Shown here: one piece after another, positions 11,886 to 24,900 of the stretch
Numbering within the stretch: position 1 is the stretch's first letter
How the letters are laid out: every line of letters begins with the position of its first letter
Assembly: GCF_030272615.1 (NCBI RefSeq)
Contig: NW_026729271.1
Span: forward strand, 56,001-120,000
DNA from: Cryptomeria japonica
Taxonomy: Eukaryota > Streptophyta > Pinopsida > Cupressales > Cupressaceae
DNA length: 64,000 nucleotides
Reading direction: 5' to 3'
Position numbers and translations under genes: made by a program
The notes under the pieces: generated by a model
Seen by the model: only the letters and a program-made list of their open reading frames with translations
Database searches by the model: none
What the model was told of the DNA's origin: nothing

Positions 11886-12700
11886 TTAGGAAAAATAGAA
11901 GTCAATAGTTTTAACTAACCTAGATTCCATCAACGAATCACCAATAACCTTAACCTTCTCCTCATCTATCTTGTGCCCAACCCTTGGAGGCTTCTCAGTA
12001 GACCTCTTTTTTAAGGATTTTTGTTGTAAACCCAAGGCATGTGAGATTTTTCTAGTCTTTTGAGAGATTAGAGATCCCTGAATAGGGATAGATGCCTGGG
12101 TTACCAAAGATTCATTAGTATGAGGAACTCCCAAACCACTAGAAGCAAGTGCAACTAGGGTTTGGAGAGGCACATCTGTGTCCATTTTCCCACCACATTG
12201 AGAATCTAGGATAGAAATGTTGGCTTCCTTCTCCTTATCTTCTGATAAAATCAATCCCATAGATTCATCACCTAAAATTAGCTCAGTAGGAATGCCCTCT
12301 TCCTAAACCATATCATCCAAAATCTCAAACCGATTAGAATTATCTTCAACTTGTCTATCCCTCAAAGTCTTTTTTTATCCCCTTCCTTTATTGCGTCGCT
12401 TCACTGGGATGAAACCCTCCTTGTCTACCACCCCTTCACCCACTGGGGCCTTCCCCTTATCCACCCTAGGTTCATAATTCGAGGGAGCATCGGACCCCGC
12501 TCCCCCCAACTCCCCCCCCCCTTCTTGATGGGTTAGACTGAGGGCACTTCCTTTGTAGATGCACATATTCATGACAAATATGACAGCTAAAAGGAAAAGT
12601 CTCATAGTGTAGCTGTTCAATCCAAGAGGATGACCCTAACAAATTTCAATAGAATCTGGCAGAGGCTTGTTTAAATTTAAGTGGCTAGAGTGTTCTTATG
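11886..12700 (-). pseudogene. LINE ORF1 C-terminal part with CCHC zinc knuckle
   Basis: On the minus strand bases 12620-12540 read WIEQLHYETFPFSCHIC, then HEYVHLQRKC. That is an exact C-x2-C-x4-H-x4-C zinc knuckle (12585-12544), preceded by the LHYETFPF stretch that normally joins DUF4283 to the knuckle in plant LINE ORF1. A polar tail follows in other frames (12375-12540 and 12260-11886, with KGKAPVGEG and a Lys-rich KKRSTEKPPR stretch), ending close before the ORF2 start. ORF1 binds element RNA. At least one frameshift separates knuckle and tail, and the N-terminal domain is missing. Confidence 0.75.
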
Positions 12701-13410
12701 TAAATTATTAATTAGGAGAAAAAGATAAACCATAATCTTTCTCTATTTCAATGAAACAACAATCTTTTGTTGGGAAATGATACATGACTTCACAAAATAA
12801 ATTTCTTCTTTTAATTTATCTCCAACTTTTTTTCTAAATTTTATATGCAAAATATATTATTATGAATTTTATTGAAGAATATCATCTAAGACAGTACTTA
12901 AAAATGAGCAACAAAATTTAATATTCATGAAATAACGCAAATAAATTAAACAACCCCTTAGAAACCTGCCCATTTACGGCTTCTACCATCCATCCCCATC
13001 GGAGTGGTGGCTTATCAAATTCATAGCGTCGATATGAATTGCGTACGTTGATGTTGAAATGTATTGCGTCATCGTTGGAGAATTTAAAGTCATTAAACAC
13101 TTCTGAATTGGTAGAAGAGTGGGTGGTGTAAGTATGACCAAGGAATGATACCAAACTGAAGCCTCTGCGCAATCCTTCTTTAACACCTTCAAAACCCGAC
13201 CTCCATCTTTTTCTATACCTTTTTCTAACTGCGCACAATTTAAAATATGAATCAATCAAAAATCAAATGTCGTTTAGTAAAAATGCAAAAGCCGAGTAAT
13301 GTATGTTGTTATTGTTGGACACGTACTATATCATTATCATTATCACTTTCCCTACAGACATTCACTTCAATTCACTCTCGATAGGTTTATTGTTCGAGTC
13401 ATTAAAAGTA
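12700..13410. other. Spacer with an unrecognised minus-strand ORF (12918-13259)
   Basis: An open frame of 113 codons on the minus strand (12918-13259) has a more protein-like mix than its surroundings (segments such as LVSFLGHTYTTHSSTNSEVF and RRYEFDKPPLRWGW). I do not recognise it and see no promoter, splice site or homologous copy in the window. It may be an exon relic or chance. The overlapping frame 12983-13255 looks like its shadow. The rest of the stretch is AT-rich. Confidence 0.2.
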
Positions 13411-13412
13411 AT

Positions 13413-13858
13413 AAGGTGATGCTAATTCTTGTGATTCCTAATGATAAATTAAGCTATAACTTGAATTATATATTTTATTTTATATTGATTATTTTTCTTA
13501 AATAGCTTATACATTACTTTATTCTTTCAAAATTTTATATTCTATTCATAGCTAATTTTCTATTAATTCTACTATATCAACTAATTTTCTTTCTCATATA
13601 TATTTCTTGATTTACTAATACTATTGTGTTATAACTTTTATATTTTCAAACACTTTTGTGTTAAAGGTTTTTTGTTTTGACATGATTTTTTGGAAATCAT
13701 AACATATGAACATGGATTCCTCTCTTGAATAGTATTGTGTATCTCTTAAATGTTATTTATTTCACATTTTCATTTATATGTTTTAGACATTTTTATCACA
13801 TAGTGGCACAACTCTACTTATATGGGGGTAAAAAGTAATGAGTAAGGTGATGCCAATT
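13413..13858. repeat. 400-bp direct repeat, copy 1, with flanking 15-bp repeats
   Basis: Bases 13431-13834 match 14418-14821 with landmarks at a constant offset of 987 bp at both ends, so no net length change over about 400 bp. Copy 1 alone is bracketed by AAGGTGATGCTAATT (13413-13427) and AAGGTGATGCCAATT (13844-13858), which look like a target-site duplication with one mismatch. No terminal TG/CA and no coding capacity, so LTR status is not supported. Confidence 0.7.
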
Positions 13859-14417
13859 TTAATGTTTGGGGAATGTTTTTAATGTCAATTTTATATTAAA
13901 GTTGTTTAATGTTTGGCATAATTACATATATATCTATAACAAGTATGTACGTGCATATCTCAGATCTAATAATTAAAGTCAAAGTCTTATCAATTTGAAT
14001 AACTAATGCATTATGAAACTCTCTCAAATATATTAATTTTAATGTATACTGATTGGACGATTATTATTAAATAATTATTGTTATAGTAATATTTTAAATT
14101 TTAAATTATAATTGTTAACAAATAGAATAATTTAATTCTAGAAATTAAAATAAAATCAAATATAACAAATAAATTTTTAATTTTTTTTTTAAATTTTATC
14201 TATAATAGCATTAATCATCTTGCTTTGTAATAAAATATTTTTATTATTATTATTATTAGTTTTACTATATATACCCTTGGGAAAGCACAACATGATTTAT
14301 ATGCTTGTTCATGCAATAATTAGAATTGTAGTCATCCATGAAACAATAGAGCTTTATAAGAACCAACTAGAAATAGAGTATTCTAGTACCTATGACTCAT
14401 ATTTGCAACTGGTTCTC

Positions 14418-14821
14418 ATGATTCCTAATGATAAATCAAGCTATAACTTGAATCATATATTTTATTTTATATTGACTATTTTTCTTAAATAGCTTATCAA
14501 TTACTTTATTCTTTCAAAATATTTTATTCTACTCATAACTAATTTTCTAGTAATTCCACTATATAATCTAATTTTCTTTATCATATATATATTTTGATTT
14601 ACTAATACTATTGTGTTATAACTTTTATATTTTCAAACACTTGTGTGTTGAAAGTTTTTTGTTTTGACATGATTTTTTTGAAATCATAACATAAGAACAT
14701 ACATTTCTCTATTGAATAGTATTGTGTATCTCTTAAATGGTATTTATTTCACATTTTCATTTATATGTTTTAGACATTTTTGTCACATACTTGCCCAACT
14801 CTACTTATATGGGGGTAAAAA
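14418..14821. repeat. 400-bp direct repeat, copy 2
   Basis: Matches 13431-13834 from GATTCCTAATGATAAATCAA through the GACATGATTTTTT segment to TATATGGGGGTAAAA. Differences are scattered substitutions. I see no flanking duplication like the one around copy 1. No coding sequence. Confidence 0.7.
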
Positions 14822-17630
14822 CTATGGTAAAAAAATTCATACATTAGAATTGTGTCCTTATAAAGTTTCCACGCATTCTTTTTCATTTTCATAATAAGTT
14901 GTTGGACTTTCTATCCCTCTTTCCTAATAAAAAAGGAGCATAATAGAAAGGTATGTTTTCTAATTCTATGCACTTATGTTTTGTGGTGTATTTCTAGTGG
15001 TTTAATATCTTATATGTCTATTTCATAATTTTTACATTCATTTAGCTTTAGGCATTAGTATGAGTGTACAAATTTTTGTTCAAGATTCTATGACTATATA
15101 AGGTTTTTCTTGCTAAAAAAATATTAGCTTGACTTTCATTGATATTTAACTATAATTTGCCCAACCTGCTAATTTTTCAATAGTCCTTTCTTAATTTCTT
15201 TTAAAAAATAGTCTCTTAGTTGATTTAGATTTTAATTAGTGATTTTTCTTTCCTCCCTATGCTTTAAATTGGTTTTTGGATTCTAAATCTCATCCTATTT
15301 CATCTCTCATAGAACTCAATCAATATTTTACCACAATATTTAGCATCCTCCATTTTCATTATAATTATCTTTCCAACTTCAAGGGATGATTTTTTATTCT
15401 TTCTTCATCATGTTTCTTTTATTATCTTGTTATTCATTTTTCTCTTTGAAATCTCTAACTTATCACATCTCCCCCCCCAAAAATCTATGCACACTAGGAC
15501 AATAATTCTTTTTTATGCCTTCACAATGTTGAATGCAAGAGTTTGGTGTGACTTTTCAATCGTATTTTTTAAATTTTATAGTCCTTTTTTTAAGCTTATA
15601 AGAAAGGCAACATAATACAATGATCTCATTATTTTTTGATGGAACTTCATTTTCCAAGCATTCATGCTTGTAGGCCTGAGGAATATATTTATTCCAACTA
15701 TGGATTCATTTGAAAGATCCAACATTATATTTAGCACAAAATTATATGGTTTCAATTAAATTAATTCAAAAATTTGAAGGTTTCTAAAAATAGATGTAAA
15801 AGAGAAACCTAGTGACATGAGTAATCATGAAAAATAGGGGAAGGTGAATATGAATGTACTTCCAGCTATTATATGGCATGAAGGAAGAAAATAACATGAA
15901 TTATTGTAAAGTTGGAAAATGAGATAAATCAAGTTACAATGTTGAAGGTAAAATATGTAGACACATTTTTTGTACATTATATATAAGAAAGTATTTCAAA
16001 TGAGCATCATTATTGGAGCTAACTACAAATTGGACAATATAATTAAACTAGAAAAAGTATATAAGATTTTGTTTGATTAAGATAATAGTATTTATAATTT
16101 TGTAGACAAGTTCAGAAAGAGTTCATGAGATTTTATGGCTATAGAGAAGTATAAGAATTAGAATCAAGGTAAACCATACAAAAATTAAAGACCATAAATT
16201 AATGAAAATTAATAAGAAAATAATTTAAAAAATTAAATCAATAAACAAATAATATTTTTTAAATTATAAAAGGAATGCAAGACTCTTAGAGATAATTTTA
16301 CAAGAGAAAATAAGATCACATGATACAAAATATGGAGAAATGGGGCATAAAAGTTATTAATATGCTAAGATTCATGTCATGGAAGACATATGAAGTTTTA
16401 TTGAATATTACATAATTACTTTTTCTAAGAAGAAATGGATCATAATAAAATATATTGATAACCTCCTTATTTTGTCAAGGAAATTCTAATTGGACATTGT
16501 ACTTATCTTATGAGATCGGAGAAGAGAAATTTGAAAAGAAAAAGTGTTAAGTGTATCTTCATTGTTAACGATGATCAAAAGAAAGGATATAGATTGTAGA
16601 ATCTTGGTGTGGAGGATATGTCCACATCTAGGTATATTAAGTTTAGTGAAAAGTTTGAGTATATGATAAAATCCTCTCCATATGCTTAATCACAAGTGAA
16701 CATAAATAATGATGTATTCTATGGTACCTTTATCTAAAGATGGAGGAAATGAGTTGAATCAAAGATTCGGACTTCCAACATCCAGAATGAAGTTTCCTAC
16801 CAAAACACACACATGAGAATCAAAATCTAAACTAGAAACACACATGCATGTCATACCACCTACTCCATTGCATTCCTTAAATCAAGATCTTATGTAGGCT
16901 CTTAGAAGCACACATAAGAAGCTATGATTTATTGGAGATTCGAGATGATGAATGTAAGATTATTGAAAGAGAAAGAAAAATGAAAAGATGGACTAAACGC
17001 TAGATGGTTGAAATGAGAGAAGGGCTGAGTTTTTATAGTTGTCCTCAAGGGCGAATCCAACATCAAGACGAATATGGGATAGGGGATTGATGTAGAAATG
17101 AAGAGTGTTTATCCCACATTTAATAGGTGGATGAAAGGGATAGGAGTGGGAGGTGCTAAACAGAAAATGGATTTTAATATGTTGGAGATTTGGAAAATAG
17201 ATTAATAAGAGAATATATTAATAGATTTAAATGAATTAATGGAGAATAATATTATTAAAAAAATTTAATGAATATGTGATGAATAAATATTACAAGCTAA
17301 TGAAGAATAATAGTGGATAATATATTATGCTATGAAGAACAAGATAATGAATAATGGATAATAAGGATCCACTTGACAATGGGAAAAATCAAGGTCGATT
17401 GGTAGGACAATTGTAATGAATTTTTTTTGTGACTACGTTATCAATTAAAATTTAAAATATTTTCTAATTCAAAATTGATAAAGTTATGAAAATTTTAGAA
17501 AAAAAACAATAAATAATATTTTTTCTCTTTTAAAAATATTTAACAAAATAAATAGGTAAGCCAGATAGTTAATATTAAATATCTTAATAGAATTGATCCT
17601 TAGGAGATTCCATGATTTTACCTAGCTACT
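14822..17630. other. AT-rich spacer, nothing recognised
   Basis: No ORF with support. It contains homopolymer and AT-rich runs. The part 16700-17100 has a slightly higher GC content and reads like decayed transposon or gene 3' sequence, but no motif survives that I can name. Confidence 0.5.
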
Positions 17631-18260
17631 AGAGGATATACACTTTGAAACAATATCAATAAGGGTGGATCCCTTGTAAAACTTACCCACTTTTGTATTG
17701 TAAATGCTTGCGATAATGCTCTTTTGTGGATCGATTCATGGGATCTTCATCCTCCAAATATTTCCTTTTTCCCCATCTTCATCACTTGAGTAATTTGTTT
17801 GTGCATGTGGCCTGGTCTAAATTTTTTATTTCAAAGATTATCATCAACTAGGGAATTCTCTAATTTCTCATTGGAAAGATATCAATAGTTGAGCTATAGG
17901 TGAAGGGCAAGAATCCTAGGATGACATAGCCTTTATTCTTGTTGATAGCCATTGTTATTTACAATAGAAAGGAGTCCTAGCTTGGGCATATGATCCTAAA
18001 GGAGTTTATCCTATTTGTAATGGTTAAATTGTTATATCTTGCAAAGAATGAGTTTGAGAACTTTTCATAGTGGAAAGAGTTAATAGAGTAAATTTTGTTA
18101 GCCCAAGTGTAAGTTCTTTGTTTACCTTCTATACAAGAATATATGTCTTACCAACATAATATCAAGAAGATGGGATTTTTTGATCCCTCTAAGTGTGACT
18201 TTGTTGAATTAAAGAGGAAAATGATATCCATTGCTTCTTTCAATGACCGTTTTTCTAGGC
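17630..18260 (+). pseudogene. Possible LINE ORF2 tail relic
   Basis: Translated fragments look like the region before and within zf-RVT of a LINE: CDNALLWIDSWDLHPP near 17705-17755 (compare FWSDSWGG in the LINE at the window start) and WAYDPKGVYPICNG near 17975-18025 (compare the KG-YS-K-GY pattern). They are in pieces with stops between. Support is weak, since there is no catalytic motif. Confidence 0.3.
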
Positions 18261-19032
18261 CTTTCAAGGTAGTGGTGGTTTTGTTGGAATCAACCCTATA
18301 TTTAAGTTATTTCTTTATCTAAATTTTGGGCTGATTTAGGGAATCATCTTTCCTTTTTTTCTTTGTTATTAGTTGCATAAGTTACTGGTCCTTTATTTTT
18401 TCTTTGAAAAATTTAGTTCAAAATAAAGCCTTGAATCTTTTACAAATATTAGTCTCACTAGGTATATTTGGTAGAACGTATTAAATTCAATAGAATTACA
18501 ATCTTAGTTGCAAATCTTACTTCCTCCAATGTTTTGATTGTGGAGAAAATTGAGTTAAGCTCTTTGATTGTTTCTACTTGTTATGGTTCTCAAGTTAAAG
18601 TTTCGTATTGTTAGTGTGAATAAGGATATTTCCTAACTAATTCCTAGTTGGAACCTATTCACTTTCTAAGTTTACTTAGGACCTAGATTGCATTTAAGTT
18701 AGTTGTCATAAATTTGCTTTATGTTTTAAAATTTGTTATTTAATAATTTTTATATGATCATGTTATTTATGCTAGTTGGCATTCTAAAATTTATCTTATA
18801 ATGGGGCCATGTCTCATTATGAAGTTTTAGATTATAGGCATTTATTATATTGTATCATGCTAGCCCTTGTTCAAAACCATCACTTGTTCATGGCCATCTA
18901 GCCTACACAACTTGCTAGCCTTGTGACTCCTCATGGACATGACTCCTAGTAATCATATGTATCAGGATCTTACAAGTTGTACAGGCCATGATTTATGTGT
19001 TTGCAACATGGCTCCTAATATGTATATGAGGA
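18260..19032. other. Spacer, nothing recognised
   Basis: No ORF, repeat or RNA that I can support. Composition is like the surrounding AT-rich DNA, with a less AT-rich patch at 18860-19020. Confidence 0.5.
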
Positions 19033-20406
19033 TGTTATTGATAATATAATGAAACTATAAGGATCCAGCCAACTACTAAGAGGGGGGGTTAAATTAGTAG
19101 ATAGAAAACAAACTAAACTTTCACCAAATTTAATTCCAACTAAGAAACAACTTGCTAAACTAACTGGTTTAGAAATTGTACCAAAAACTACAACTGCACT
19201 GTCAAACTTTACCGGTTGACCAAAACATCAAAGATACAATTTAACGGATCTGAAAATCAAATACCATTTAACCAAAACATTAAACCACTTTACTAACATC
19301 AGTAATAGCTCATTTCAGATCACTTCCAGTCATCTAAACAGATCTAAGTGGCTTTACGAGTTAATCATATCAACCATATCAAAACACATCCACAAAATCA
19401 TTCACCACTTGACACAATGATTTTTCACGTGGAAACCTAAATGGGAAAAACCACAGTGGGGATGAATATCCACAAGTATTCTAAACAATTCTGAAGTTCA
19501 CCTTGTTAGAAGCCAAGCCTTGTTAGAATCTTATACGATAATGTCCTATTAAGAACTGATCCTGTTAAAGACCACCTGGTTAAGGGATTGACTACAATAC
19601 CCTGTTAAAGGTAATACCCTGTTAGGAGTACCCTTGGTACAGGATTTCAAATCCAAGCTAATGGATCACCTAGTTAGAGGATTTAAACAACACCAAGCCT
19701 GTTAAATCTTACCTGGTTAAGGGATTTAACTGTTGTAATGGTTAGAGAACAACAGGTTCTTTGCTGATCTGGAAATAACACTTCCTTTCTTAGTCAGATC
19801 CTTTTCTACTCTGATCTGCCTTCACAACATTCTGCAGACACTCCTTCTAGTTCGACAACAATCACACTACCACACTTAACCAAATTGCCAACACAATTAC
19901 AAATAACTCATCGACCTTAAATACAAATACAATAGGTCAATAACACAGCACAAAACCTACAAATCTCATAGAGATTACAAACATATTGGTTCAATCATAA
20001 CTATTGGATTACATAGAAATCAACTACATATTGTTCTAGACAACTTCAACCACTCCTAGATCACTGCACATTAGATCTTGTAGCTCACCATGCGTTTTTT
20101 ACTTCATGCTATGCATTTGATCATTCCCAAAATAAACAGTTATCTTCACGTGCCAAATCCACTTTGAAACTCATCACATGCATCATGCTTATTTGGCATC
20201 TCCATCTCTGATCATCATTCGATCATAGATCATCACAACCGATTCACCAAGCTCCATCGGTTAGGGTTCTTCTTATTAATAGGTTAGGGTTACCGATTAC
20301 CTTCACTTCTTTACTACCACTTACATTACTGCATCATTACCGGTTACTATTTACATGAATGACAACACTATACTTCATCAATGCAATCTTCATGCAATGC
20401 CAACAA
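19033..20406 (-). mobile_element. Copia-type 3' LTR, minus strand (about 1.37 kb)
   Basis: On the minus strand the LTR begins TGTTGGCATTGC at 20406 and ends AATAACA at 19033, giving the TG...CA ends with a TGTT/AACA inverted match. Directly outside the start is a polypurine tract (minus strand CCAAAGGGGGAGAT, plus 20407-20420), so this is the 3' LTR and the element body lay to the right. Typical interior: a TTTCCCATTTAGGTTTCCAC-like stretch near 19430 and a C-rich AACCCCCCCTCTTAG stretch near 19085, as in SIRE-like Copia LTRs. It resembles the LTR at 60950-62168 in layout but is clearly a different family or an older copy. Confidence 0.75.
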
Positions 20407-20640
20407 TCTCCCCCTTTGGCATTGATGGCAATACAAATATCAATACCCTTTGATTGTGATGATTGAGAGTAAAACACATACACATGTATAGAAATCTTGG
20501 TTTACATATTTCCACATACTCTTCTTCAACTGTATCTCCATGTCTTCAGCTGGTAACTGGCTATTGAATCATATACAATTCTTCTCCCCCTTTGATAGTT
20601 ACTTCATTGGATGTCATTCCTTTCTGATAGGGCTCCTAGT
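20407..20640 (-). mobile_element. Polypurine tract and 3' end of internal region of the minus-strand Copia element
   Basis: Two AAGGGGGAGA-type purine tracts on the minus strand (plus strand TCTCCCCCTTT at 20408 and 20582) stand next to the LTR, as seen between pol and 3' LTR in SIRE-like Copia elements. No pol survives. The element is cut off near 20640, where unrelated sequence begins. There is no second LTR in the window. Confidence 0.55.
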
Positions 20641-21900
20641 GAGGATCCAAGGATCTTACTAGCCCTAGATGTGATACCTTTTATATTTTATATGCTCCAT
20701 GTGTGCTACCAATGATGATCATGTTGCCCATGTTATTCTTACCTTTTAAGTTGACATTATAGATTGATAAGATCCTAAATCTTGGTGGCTACCACCTTGC
20801 CAAGCTTGGTGTTGTCTTGTCTCTTTGATGTTTTGATGAAAGAGTCTTTTGTTTCTCTATAATTTACCAATGGTACATGAGAATAAGTTAATACTTTCAC
20901 TAAAGTGTAGGCTAAACGTACTATTGTCAATTGTATCTTTTACAACTTCAAACTTAGTTTGGACCTCCTTTGGTGGTTGTGCCTAACGTACCTAATTCAT
21001 GTCTAATTGTGCTCCATACATCATTGATTCAACAATAATAATGAATCATAATGTGTTACTCCATAATGAAGGCATGCATCAATATCTTTCAACCAATATC
21101 AAGTTTATGGTTTCATATCTAAGGTATATTTTGTCAATTCAAGCATTTTAAATGTTTTTCTAACCTCTATCCTTCTGAAGACAATTCTTTTACATCAATT
21201 GTTGCTAGCTATCGCATTGGTAAGAAAAACAACATGGGTTTGACTCAAGGCAAGTCTCTATACATCAAAACTGTTCTTCCCCATTTTCATGTGTGTAAGT
21301 TCAAATATAATCGTAGAGAGCGCTACTAGTGTGCAAAGAAAACAATAGACATTCTTAGATTTCAAACACCTAGATTGGGGTGCCCTCTATACGTTTTGTC
21401 TACATTTTAGGGAGATGGATCCATCAAACCTTCTAATAAGGAATGTAGAAGTTTTTGTTGGTCACAAACATCTCAAACTAGGGTATCTAACAACTATGTT
21501 CAGGGATAACTTTAAGAAACCACCCCCCGGGCAAATGTTTAAAATCCTGGCAAATCAAACATTATTTTCGGGGGAAAATTTTTATATTGATGGTGAATAT
21601 TTTTTTAAAATAGGGAAAAATTATTTTGTATTGGCGATTTTTTTCTAAGGTACGGAAATTCCATAAAAATCAAGCGAATAATACCTTGTTCTATGGGGAA
21701 AATATATATTGTAGGAGGAGAATAATTTTTTTTAAAAGGAACAAATATATAATTGTATGGCTGAAAAATTTTACTCCAAAGGAAAAATTATTTAAATGTA
21801 TTGGTAATTTTATCCACCGTTTGAAAATTATTTAATTTCTTTTGGAAAATATTTTTTATTTATGGAAAAATACATAATTTATTGGTGATTTCATGAATTC
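20640..21900. other. Spacer, no supported gene
   Basis: Open frames at 21415-21648 and 21626-21835 are AT-rich and Asn/Lys/Phe-rich, with no recognisable motif; the second contains repeated AAAATTATTT-like words. I see no gene. Confidence 0.5.
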
Positions 21901-24900
21901 ATTGCCATTAATTAGTAGAGCCAAGCACCAACCCAATAACAGTTCGGCCAGAGTGGGAATAATAGGGCCTGAGTGCATAAGTAGTTTGGGACAGTGCACT
22001 AGTGGCCGACCGACTTGCCTATTTTGTAATACAATGGCGGGATAATAACACATATAATAAGGCCACTACTTCTGCAGAACATTCTGCATCAGATGAACAA
22101 CTTCTTTAATAATAAGGGTATTCTAATGGGAGCGAAAACCAGGAATGGCTATCCTAATTGCCGAGAGATGCCCTTACCTGCCTTATGCTCATAGGTATTG
22201 GCAGTCAGAGGCAGAAGGGTTGAGCCTAAGCAACATAATATAGGATTATGTTCAGTATAGAAGTGCCCAAATATCGATTAGTGAAGCGAGGGCCGCTAAT
22301 TGACCACCCAATAGGGTAGTATTTCTGGCCAATCAAGATATGGTGGTGATTTAGGCCATGGATTGGTGCCTATCTCTATCTCTACTTCATCTGTCCCCTT
22401 ACCCCTCCAAGGCCTAGTCTCGCCATAAGTACTATTTATTCCCACCCAAATCCCTGATAGACTCTGAGTGCTGCCGACTGCTGGGAGGGGAAGAAAAGGA
22501 AAGACTCAAGGAGAGCTACTCCCTCCCAGCCCCTAAACTTGACTACTTGAAGCCACTATATGTTGAAGCCAGCGAACCTTAAAGAATATATCAAGCAGGG
22601 AGAGAAACCATCTACTAGAGTCTCTTCCAGATATAGTGTTGAGCAGACCTTTGCTCACCCCTACCCATAGAATAGTAGGGGCCCTACAGGGGGAGGGAAT
22701 AGTTGTTGAATAGTAGGGGGTTTAGATTCTATACGTAACATGCCCCTGGGCCAGCTAGGCATGCTCATTACTCCCCTCTTGATATTGAAAGAAAGAATTA
22801 AAATAGATGATCCAACAGTTTTATCAGTTTCAGTAACACAAGCATCTAAACCATCTAGAGAGTAAGCACCCGAGAACTATAACTATAATTGCACCACGTG
22901 CAGTAGTTTCATATGTTGAACCACCAATACTAGCAGATGTATTTTACCAAGAACCATATGCATAAGTGGGGGCATAAGTTGGAGTTGACTCAGCACTAGT
23001 AGCATACCCAGATCCATTAGCAGAGAAAAAGGCTAAGGTGGCAGGAGTAAAGCCAGTTGTTTACCCTGTTGACTCAGCATATGCACCAGCAATGGGGGAT
23101 AAGTAAGGCATATAGTCAGTCTCATATAAATTGACCAGTCTAATGCCAGATTCTTCGAGTTGAAGTTACCAACATAACTATAGTCAGTCGGGGGAACACA
23201 ATAGTTAGCTTGTTAGCAATAGTTGAAAATGAGTGAGGCTAATGAGGAGTATGCACATTTCTCTCCCGCCAACTATCTAGTAAAAGAAGGTTCTTGTTCT
23301 GCGAGACCCCTACTATTCGGCGATTCGAGTTCTTTGATTCGAAGGCCAACTCACTATCTATTGGGCCCTACTATTCTAAAGGGGGTGGGAGAAACAAACT
23401 TATTTATTTCGGCCCTTCTACCATATCATATATTGTGGAAGGAAAAGAAGTTGATTGAAAAGCCTTCCCCTCTCCGCAATCGAGTCTCGAGCCTATAGGT
23501 TGGGACTTACTCCCGAATCTGCCAAGAGTAGAGACTTCGAGACCCTTTCCCATTTATTCCTCCTCTCTTTCCGACAGCTCATTCATCGGGGTGAAAAAAA
23601 AAACAACTTATCTAGATGGAGGAGTGGGTAAATCAGCCTTAATGACTTCACTCCCGGGGTCATCCCCTATTCCCAGCTGACTTATCTCTTCCCCCTGATC
23701 TCGGCAATAGGTCTCAATGCTTGGGGTGGGTGGGAGGTCTAACTATCTCCCCCCACCCATCCAACAACTATAGTAGTTCCTCCCACCCACCCCTAGGCCA
23801 ACCCTTACCTGGCTCCATCATTATTTATCAACGGGGCGAACTATCTCCATGAATAGGGGAACCAAAGAGTCAGATAGTTTAAATGAAAAGAGCTTTCACA
23901 TTTCCTCTCTCCACTTGCCATTGAGTTTGGCCCTATCCATTCTCGGTCCTCCAGCCCTCACTTGGGCTACCACCTTGCGGAGCAGATAGTGGAAGGTGCT
24001 TCGATGACACCTCCGCCCCGTAGTTGGAATAGTGGGTAAAGCTGGAGATCGGCCGATCATTTCGAATGAATGAATGGATGAGTAAAGAAATGTTGAGCTG
24101 ATTCCCTTGATTCCTTCCCTTCTGCCCCCACATTCTATTTCCAGCTGGTCAAGGGGGAAGGCTTGGGTGAGAGTAAGAAGTTCTTGTTCCCACCCAACCT
24201 AGTCCCGATGCGACAGACACTCGAATAATCAAAATCCAGGGGGATCAGGCAACTGAACCTATCCTATATTGACTAGCGCCCATCACTCAGCAGTCCGCCT
24301 GAAAGAAGAAATGAATGGCAAAAATTGAACCGATTTCATATTCGCTCAACAATAGTAGTCGGGGCCCCCACCTCACCCCTACTTTAGTTACTCGACTGCT
24401 ATCTTCTCCTCCCACCCACAACTATAGTAATTGGGCCAACTACCATAGAATTGTAGGGGCTCAGGAGGAGGAGAGCGAGGGGCTAATAGTAGGGCCATAA
24501 AAAACTATAGAAAGTGGGGGGCCCTCCCACTTGATAACTATGCCCTCCACCCCCGCCCCCCCTTTAGAATAGTTGGTGGGGTTGGAACTCTAGTTGGGTT
24601 GGGTGGACCTCAGGGTGGGTGGGAGTAGATAAAATAGCCCTACAATAACAATCGCCCCCCTTAATTTATTTTATCCCCCTACCCCTACCCCCCTACTATA
24701 TAAAGGGCTAGGGTAAGGGCCCGACCGAGCGAGCTACCTCCAATCTCAAGCAGGCGAATACCATGGCAGGGGGGGCCCTTAAAGCTCTTAATTGGCTGAG
24801 TCCTAGAGATTGTTGAGCAGAAGTTTTGCCCTCTCAAAACAAACTATAGGCCAATTAGCCCCTACTATTCTATGGCTAGTTGGGGCATGTTACGTATAGA

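Larger units (their letters stand above)
7700..12700 (-). mobile_element. Nearly complete L1-type LINE, minus strand, decayed
   Basis: Reading from high to low coordinates the element shows an ORF1 C terminus with zinc knuckle (12544-12585), an endonuclease starting at 11877, reverse transcriptase (about 10500-9650), a zf-RVT domain (about 8850-8640) and RNase H (8448-7735). ORF2 spans about 4.14 kb, roughly 1380 codons, about the normal length for plant L1 ORF2 with RNase H. Most ORF2 pieces share one frame; only the zf-RVT part (about 9121-8640) is shifted, implying two frameshifts, plus scattered stops. The 5' part of ORF1 (the DUF4283 domain) is absent, so the copy is 5'-truncated near 12700. 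An A-rich 3' end on the minus strand lies near 7700-7725. Target-site duplications were not resolved. Confidence 0.9.

Noticed and set aside
13413-14821. 400-bp repeat pair as the two LTRs of a short element
   Set aside because: No TG...CA ends, no primer site or purine tract in the 580-bp interval, and the flanking duplication surrounds one copy only.
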